From contig JACDDG010000070.1 in assembly GCA_013817115.1 (NCBI GenBank), forward strand, positions 1 through 9,537: a stretch of 9,537 bases of DNA. Reading direction: 5' to 3'. This document shows positions 5,668-9,537 of the stretch, piece by piece. This DNA is from Parachlamydiaceae bacterium. GTDB lineage: Bacteria; Chlamydiota; Chlamydiia; Chlamydiales; Parachlamydiaceae. The translations under genes were made by a program, and so were the position numbers. The first letter of the stretch is position 1. The number at the start of each line of letters is the position of its first letter. The notes below the pieces were generated by a model. That model searched no databases. It was not told where the DNA came from and saw only the letters and a list, made by a program, of their open reading frames with translations.

Positions 5668-6555
5668 TTAAAAATTTACTTTATGAATAGCACTCATTGA
5701 TGAGCTGGAAAGCTGTGAATTCTCTTCATCTTCGAGCTGTAAGCTGGATTCATCATATGAACCATTTTCTTGTAATCCGATTAACCCCCTTTTAGACTTG
5801 CGACAAAAGGACAGCCAGTGTTGAATTTCAGGAAATGGTTCACATTGTTTTTCAGTTATAGCTAGCGCTTCTTTTGGTGAAAGATCAGATTTAAAAAGAA
5901 ATCTGAAAGCTTTGCTTAGCTCTTGCCGCACTCTTAAAGGGAATCCATGGCGTTTTAATCCGATAAGATTAAGTCCTCCGAATTTATATAAGCCTGATCC
6001 GGCTCCGATAGTGTAGGGTGGCACATCATGGGTTATACGACTCATGCCCCCAACCATTGCATGGCTGCCTATGCGAGAAAATTGATGTACAGCTGTCAAT
6101 CCACTAATAATTGCAAAGTCTTCAACATCCACATGACCTGCTAAAGTGGCGTTATTACTCATGATAACTCGATTTCCAACAGTGCAGTTATGTGCTATAT
6201 GGCAGTACGCCATAATCAAGCAGTTATCTCCGACGGATACAATAGAGCCTTCTTGGCATGAAGAATTAATTGTCACGTATTCACGTATTTCGCAGTTTTT
6301 ACCGATTGTGACAAAGGTTTTTTCACCCTTAAATTTAAGATCCTGAGTTTTTGTACCGATGCTTGCTGAAGGATAAATCACTGATCCTTCACCAATCGTA
6401 CTAAATCCATCGATGTAGGCGTGGGATTTAATTACAACGTTGTCTTTAAGAATGACGTTTTTCTTAATGACCGCAAATGGTTCAATTGTCACATTTTTAC
6501 CGATCTCTGCTCCATCTTCGATGTAGGCTAGGGAATGAATCTTTGAGTTGGGCAT
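5668..6555 (-). CDS. lpxA: UDP-N-acetylglucosamine O-acyltransferase LpxA
   Basis: This enzyme performs the first step of lipid A synthesis, moving an acyl chain from ACP to the 3-OH of UDP-GlcNAc in the cytoplasm. The protein has 295 residues. Hexapeptide repeats of the left-handed beta helix fill residues about 5-185, and QDLKFKGE (71-78) is typical of the family. HIAHNCTVGNR contains H122, equivalent to the E. coli catalytic H125; H141 and H157 correspond to H144 and H160. G170 aligns with the E. coli acyl-length residue G173, which suggests a long chain such as C14, although chlamydial LpxA is known to accept non-hydroxylated acyl groups. E. coli LpxA has 262 residues; here residues 260-295 form an extra Glu/Ser-rich tail. 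The gene lies 61 bases after fabZ and has a weak ribosome site (AGTGA). In Chlamydia fmt follows lpxA; here it does not. Confidence 0.96.
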   Translation of the reverse strand: MPNSKIHSLAYIEDGAEIGKNVTIEPFAVIKKNVILKDNVVIKSHAYIDGFSTIGEGSVIYPSASIGTKTQDLKFKGEKTFVTIGKNCEIREYVTINSSCQEGSIVSVGDNCLIMAYCHIAHNCTVGNRVIMSNNATLAGHVDVEDFAIISGLTAVHQFSRIGSHAMVGGMSRITHDVPPYTIGAGSGLYKFGGLNLIGLKRHGFPLRVRQELSKAFRFLFKSDLSPKEALAITEKQCEPFPEIQHWLSFCRKSKRGLIGLQENGSYDESSLQLEDEENSQLSSSSMSAIHKVNF

Positions 6556-6616
6556 ATTTCAATCACTTTATCTTAATAATAAAAACTGTTCTGTTTTTTG
6601 AAGCTTAATTTGTCTT

Positions 6617-7096
6617 TCAAATTTGACTTTTATCTACAAGAGCAAATCCGATTTCAGCTTGAACGGCAATTTTGCCATTTACAAGTGCTGTGGCGTTGAT
6701 ACGTCCACCTTTGCTCGCAAAGTGTAAACCTTCACACTTAAGTAATAAGATGTCTCCAGGACGAACAGGATTGCGGAATTTAGCATTATTAACGCTTAGC
6801 AATACCGCAATTTTTGGAGTCTGAGCTCGTAAATGCAAAAGAACACCACCGGCCTGCGCTAAAGCTTCAAGGATAAGCACTCCGGGCATAATTGGAGCAT
6901 CAGGAAAATGTCCTTGAAAAAAATGTTCGTTAAATGTCAGATTCTTTTGACCCAAAATATAACCTTTTTCGACATCGATTTCGAGAATTTTGTCTACGAG
7001 TAGGAATGGATAACGATGAGGTAGGATTCTTAAAATATCCTTAATGTCGAAAGTTTGATTTTGATTTTCAGGTGCGGATGGTTGATGGTGTGTCAT
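6617..7096 (-). CDS. fabZ: 3-hydroxyacyl-[ACP] dehydratase FabZ
   Basis: FabZ dehydrates 3-hydroxyacyl-ACP during fatty-acid elongation and so affects how much hydroxyacyl-ACP is available to lipid A enzymes. The protein has 159 residues, close to the family's usual 145-155. It shows the hot-dog fold landmarks ILPHRYPFLLVDKI (24-37), the catalytic His in FFQGHFP (H63) and the catalytic Glu in GVLILEALAQ (E77), with MPG between them. The first 15 residues are a polar, Gln/Asn-rich leader that the fold does not need. The ATG overlaps the lpxC stop by one base (TGATG) and has GGAGA 7 bases upstream, inside the lpxC end, so the two are almost surely translated together. FabZ rather than FabA is favoured by the HFP context and by its place between lpxC and lpxA. 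Confidence 0.96.
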   Translation of the reverse strand: MTHHQPSAPENQNQTFDIKDILRILPHRYPFLLVDKILEIDVEKGYILGQKNLTFNEHFFQGHFPDAPIMPGVLILEALAQAGGVLLHLRAQTPKIAVLLSVNNAKFRNPVRPGDILLLKCEGLHFASKGGRINATALVNGKIAVQAEIGFALVDKSQI

Positions 7097-7977
7097 CAGC
7101 AGTTCTCCATTGTAATATAATTGTAGAGCATTTTGGCAAAGGCGAAGTTGGAAGCGTGTCCTGAACGAATGGCTATAAGGTGAGCATGAAAGTTAAATCC
7201 AATTAGAGACAAGTCTCCAACCATATCTAAAATCTTATGACGGCACATTTCGTCAGGAAAAAAAAGCCCATTTTTGCTAAAGATAGCATCGTCTTTGATG
7301 ACGACAGCATTATCAAGGCTGCCCCCTTTAATAAGGCCACGGTCAATAAGTGTTGAAACTTCTTCGTAAAGAGAAAAAGTTCGGCAAGTTGAGATCTCTT
7401 TTTTAAAATTGGCCGGAGTAATTACCTGAGACTGAAATTGAGCATTGAGCGCTTTGGATTCGGGGTAATTCAGAGTATAGCTAATTCGATATTCGTGACT
7501 TGGAACTGCAACAAGATGAATATCACCTTGTGTCAAGTGTAGTGGCTTTTGCAAGCAGACTGTATAAGTAAAGGCGTCTTGTTCGCATATTCCGGCATTT
7601 TCAATCATCTCTACAAATACGTCAGAGCTGCCATTTCCAACTGGAGGTTCCATGTTGGAAACTTCGATAACGAGATTGTCAATTTGGTAGGCTGCAACAG
7701 CTGCCAAAACGTGTTCGACAGTATGAATTTTTATTCCGTTAATGCCGATATTAGTGCTGCGGGAAGTGTCACAAACGTATTCTATAGTAGCGGGAATGCA
7801 AGGATTGCCTGGAAGATCTGTGCGTTTAAAAAGAATCCCGGATCCTTCTTTTGCTGGAGAAAATCGCATGGAGACGACCGTGCCGGTATGGATTCCGAGC
7901 CCGGAAAACGTGACTTCGCGTTTAATAGTTTGTTGCTTTCGTTGGACAGTTTTCAGTGTAGGATGCACAGCAGCCAT
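7096..7977 (-). CDS. lpxC: UDP-3-O-acyl-N-acetylglucosamine deacetylase LpxC
   Basis: LpxC is the zinc-dependent deacetylase that commits material to lipid A, acting on the product of LpxA. The protein has 293 residues, against about 305 in E. coli. After a short polar N-terminus, TFSGLGIHTG (23-32) is the usual opening. E88 and H89 in HTVEHVLAA correspond to the catalytic base and first zinc ligand (E. coli E78, H79). H247 and D251 in CRHKILDMVGDL correspond to H238 and D242, and H274 in RSGHASN to H265. All key residues are therefore present. The ATG has only a weak GAG upstream. A weak promoter-like pair on the minus strand (TTGCAT, about 17 bases, TTAGCA) lies at roughly 8012-8040, but I would not rely on it. 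lpxC starts a three-gene run with fabZ and lpxA, separated from lnt by 360 bases. Confidence 0.96.
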   Translation of the reverse strand: MAAVHPTLKTVQRKQQTIKREVTFSGLGIHTGTVVSMRFSPAKEGSGILFKRTDLPGNPCIPATIEYVCDTSRSTNIGINGIKIHTVEHVLAAVAAYQIDNLVIEVSNMEPPVGNGSSDVFVEMIENAGICEQDAFTYTVCLQKPLHLTQGDIHLVAVPSHEYRISYTLNYPESKALNAQFQSQVITPANFKKEISTCRTFSLYEEVSTLIDRGLIKGGSLDNAVVIKDDAIFSKNGLFFPDEMCRHKILDMVGDLSLIGFNFHAHLIAIRSGHASNFAFAKMLYNYITMENC

Positions 7978-8123
7978 GTTTTACTCAATAAGGGATAGTT
8001 TTTACATTACATGCTAACTTAAGCTTGCTATTCAATGCAATCTAATTATGTTGGAAAATGTCGTTACTCGCGATTAGTTAAAGGCCGTTCAGGTGGTTGT
8101 CTAAGTATCATTGCTAATTTTTT

Positions 8124-8255
8124 GTGACTGGGGTAACAATACTTAATTTGTTACTCTTTACGAATCAAATTGGCGATTTGGGGCTTAAAAATTTAGGTGA
8201 TCGATTCGATCAAGAAACTTTAAATGATGCTTTTGCACACTCGAAATTTAAATGA
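8124..8255 (+). CDS. Doubtful 43-residue ORF or gene remnant
   Basis: A GTG start at 8124 (frame open from 8118) runs 43 codons to TGA. The peptide begins hydrophobic (TILNLLLFT) and becomes polar and helical (LGDRFDQETLNDAF), a composition more protein-like than most chance frames. It has no visible ribosome site and lies between two minus-strand genes. Reading past the TGA gives another 25 sense codons in the same frame, so a broken gene is as likely as a real small protein. I do not recognise the family. Its codons also contain the palindromes described here, which may be coincidence. Confidence 0.2.
   Translation: MTGVTILNLLLFTNQIGDLGLKNLGDRFDQETLNDAFAHSKFK
8133..8154. repeat. 22-bp dyad GTAACAA/TTGTTAC
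   Basis: GTAACAA (8133-8139) and its exact complement TTGTTAC (8148-8154) are separated by 8 bases. The spacing is typical of an operator half-site pair. No T run follows on either strand, so it is unlikely to be a terminator. Confidence 0.4.
8198..8212. repeat. 15-bp palindrome TGATCGATTCGATCA
   Basis: Seven-base arms, TGATCGA and TCGATCA, flank a single central T with no mismatch. It could be a protein-binding site, but nothing in the sequence says which protein. Confidence 0.4.
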
Positions 8256-8269
8256 AATTTTTTTTCGAG
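8240..8269. repeat. 30-bp stem CTCGAAA/TTTCGAG
   Basis: CTCGAAA (8240-8246) pairs exactly with TTTCGAG (8263-8269) around an A/T-rich 16-base loop. It lies about 70 bases beyond the lnt stop, where a terminator might be expected, but there is no T run after it on the minus strand and the stem is AT-rich. A weak terminator or a binding site are both possible. Confidence 0.35.
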
Positions 8270-8337
8270 TAATGGCAAAATTATTCAACGCAAATGCAAA
8301 TTCAGCAGAAGAATTTTAGCATGGATGGAACGCTGAA

Positions 8338-9537
8338 CTACTGTTTTGGCCAAACAAATCCACCAAAAAGCCCTAGAGTGCACAGCAATAAAATCGGTAG
8401 GTCTCCGAATTTACTGTAAAGTGTACGATAATGATATTTTGGGACCTCGACATACAAAGCATCTGCAATCCATTGGGACTCCGGCGTGTTATCTCCAAGC
8501 ATCGCAACAATGCGCCCAAGGCTGTCACAAGCTGAGGTGATCCCTGTATTGCAAGCCCGAACAATAGGAATTCCATTTTCGACGCTACGTAAACGTGCAT
8601 GGTCAAAATGTTGTTTAGGCAGATTAGAATTTGGATACCAAACATCGCTCGTAAGATTCACAAACAACTCTGCGCCATTTAAGCGGCATTCTCGCATTAA
8701 ATTTCCAAAAGTCTCTTCATAGCAAATCGAGACTCCGAAAGGCATCGTATTTTTACTAAAAACCGTTGCTTCACTTCCGAAAGTTAAAGAGCTTTGAATT
8801 CCATAGAGTGAAGCGATGCTTTCAAAAAAGGAGAAAGGGATGTATTCGGCCATAGGAAGCAATACACGCTTGGCATAACGTTGGAAAACAAATTTTTCTT
8901 TTGTTGCATTCGGCATAAAATGGATTGCCGCGCTATAATGCTTTCTTTTATTATTTTGATTCTGATCGACATCTACATCTTCAAGGCCTACAATCACTTC
9001 AGAATGAAAGATGTTGGCAATGGTCTGAGCCCAGAAGGCATTGTTGACAAACCACACATCACCTTGTTTGGTTTGATAAGAATGTGCAAATGGTTCTTCT
9101 AATGGAGGAAGTTTTTCTTCTGCCGATTTCCCAAATATTTTAATGATGGAATTCTTTACATTTTCATGGGGATAAAGAAAGGTGTATGTCCCGAAAGGCA
9201 CCACATATTCAGGGAGGGCGATTAAATCAACTGTCTTTTCGCAGTAATTATGAAGAATTTTATAAATCTGAGTCCATTCATCTATCACGAAAGAGATATA
9301 ACTGGCTTTGTCATTAAAGATAATTGCTTCTTCTGCTGGAAAGGCTGTCTGGACGAGAAGTGCGCGGTAAGGGTCATTCTTGGCAATTAACTGCTGCTCC
9401 TTTTGAATTTCATCATGAATGTGAAGGTGGACAATTCCAAAAATATAGGGAAAGGCTCCAATTGAAATCCAAATAAGTGCAGGTGTTTTTTTAGGAAAGG
9501 AGAGCCATGCTCGCAGTCCCATCAGATTGACTAGAAT
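8338..9537 (-). CDS. lnt: Apolipoprotein N-acyltransferase Lnt, C-terminal part (5' end outside window)
   Basis: Lnt adds the third acyl chain to lipoproteins on the periplasmic face of the inner membrane. The frame is open to base 9537, and the ATG at 9522 is probably internal, since Lnt proteins usually have about 500 or more residues and several N-terminal membrane helices missing here. Counting from that ATG, a membrane segment lies at about 13-35 and the carbon-nitrogen hydrolase domain at about 53-350. The triad is complete: E105 in ALPEYVVPFG, K218 in YAKRVLLPMAEYIPF and C267 in GVSICYEETFG (E. coli E267, K335, C387). SDVWYPNSNLPKQHFDHARLRS followed by RACNTGITS is also family-typical. 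A final membrane helix ends the protein (about 376-391). An lnt gene just upstream of lpxC is the arrangement known from Chlamydia. The lipoprotein encoded at 1219-2190 would be one of its substrates. Confidence 0.93.
   Translation of the reverse strand: MLVNLMGLRAWLSFPKKTPALIWISIGAFPYIFGIVHLHIHDEIQKEQQLIAKNDPYRALLVQTAFPAEEAIIFNDKASYISFVIDEWTQIYKILHNYCEKTVDLIALPEYVVPFGTYTFLYPHENVKNSIIKIFGKSAEEKLPPLEEPFAHSYQTKQGDVWFVNNAFWAQTIANIFHSEVIVGLEDVDVDQNQNNKRKHYSAAIHFMPNATKEKFVFQRYAKRVLLPMAEYIPFSFFESIASLYGIQSSLTFGSEATVFSKNTMPFGVSICYEETFGNLMRECRLNGAELFVNLTSDVWYPNSNLPKQHFDHARLRSVENGIPIVRACNTGITSACDSLGRIVAMLGDNTPESQWIADALYVEVPKYHYRTLYSKFGDLPILLLCTLGLFGGFVWPKQ

Larger units (their letters stand above)
7978..8337. 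other. 360-bp gap between lnt and lpxC
   Basis: No recognised gene lies here. The gap should carry the lpxC promoter, but no strong -35/-10 pair is visible near the lpxC start. From 8133 to 8269 there are three short inverted repeats (listed separately). On the plus strand a 30-codon ORF (8035-8127) and a 43-codon ORF (8124-8255) lie end to end in different frames. The second frame stays open after its TGA to another TGA at about 8332, so the stretch could be a decayed gene. No tRNA-like fold was noticed. Confidence 0.6.

Noticed and set aside
6575..6600. AAAAAC...GTTTTT hairpin between fabZ and lpxA as an attenuator
   Set aside because: The stem is short and almost all A/T; the 61-bp spacing fits an ordinary operon gap.
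7549..7998. 149-codon plus-strand open frame opposite lpxC
   Set aside because: It lies antisense to lpxC, whose full set of zinc and catalytic residues is present. Its peptide shows no family pattern.
8346..9102. Several short open frames on both strands inside lnt
   Set aside because: All overlap the Lnt frame, which has an intact Glu-Lys-Cys triad, and none shows a start signal or motif.

Overview
The window looks like chromosomal DNA from a member of the Chlamydiae, more likely an amoeba-associated (chlamydia-related) lineage than a Chlamydia pathogen. The main reason is the run lnt - lpxC - fabZ - lpxA on the minus strand, which is the order I know from Chlamydia. The moderately AT-rich composition, weak Shine-Dalgarno sites and large divergent secretin fit but do not prove this. 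The lineage call is inference; the individual lipid A and Lnt calls rest on visible catalytic residues.

Layout, left to right. (1) 2-670, plus strand: the 3' end of dnaG (primase), cut by the window edge. (2) 671-826: a gap holding short period-8 repeats of the CTTTGTG / CTCTGCG kind and a 10-bp tandem duplication. (3) 827-5455, minus strand: a tight three-gene unit, transcribed right to left. It encodes a 1087-residue GspD-type secretin with a large repetitive insertion, then a TPR lipoprotein starting 1 nt after the secretin stop, then a small exported YidD-like protein starting 5 nt further on. (4) 5456-5667: a gap with a second copy of the CTTTGTG element, in opposite orientation to the first. 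(5) 5668-7977, minus strand: lpxC, fabZ and lpxA, with lpxC and fabZ overlapping by one base. (6) 7978-8337: a 360-bp gap with several short inverted repeats and a doubtful small plus-strand ORF. (7) 8338-9537, minus strand: the C-terminal part of lnt, running off the right edge.

Apart from dnaG, everything concerns the outer envelope. LpxA and LpxC carry out the first two steps of lipid A synthesis. FabZ works in the fatty-acid elongation that supplies acyl-ACP. Lnt finishes lipoprotein maturation. The secretin would form an outer-membrane channel. The tightly coupled TPR lipoprotein is a plausible, unproven, pilotin-like helper, and the YidD-like protein is a plausible membrane-assembly accessory.

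The most interesting material is the secretin / TPR-lipoprotein / Cys-less YidD unit. It sits where Chlamydia carries fmt after lpxA and is bounded by inverted copies of a small dispersed repeat. No tRNA, rRNA, insertion sequence, CRISPR array or convincing intrinsic terminator was recognised.
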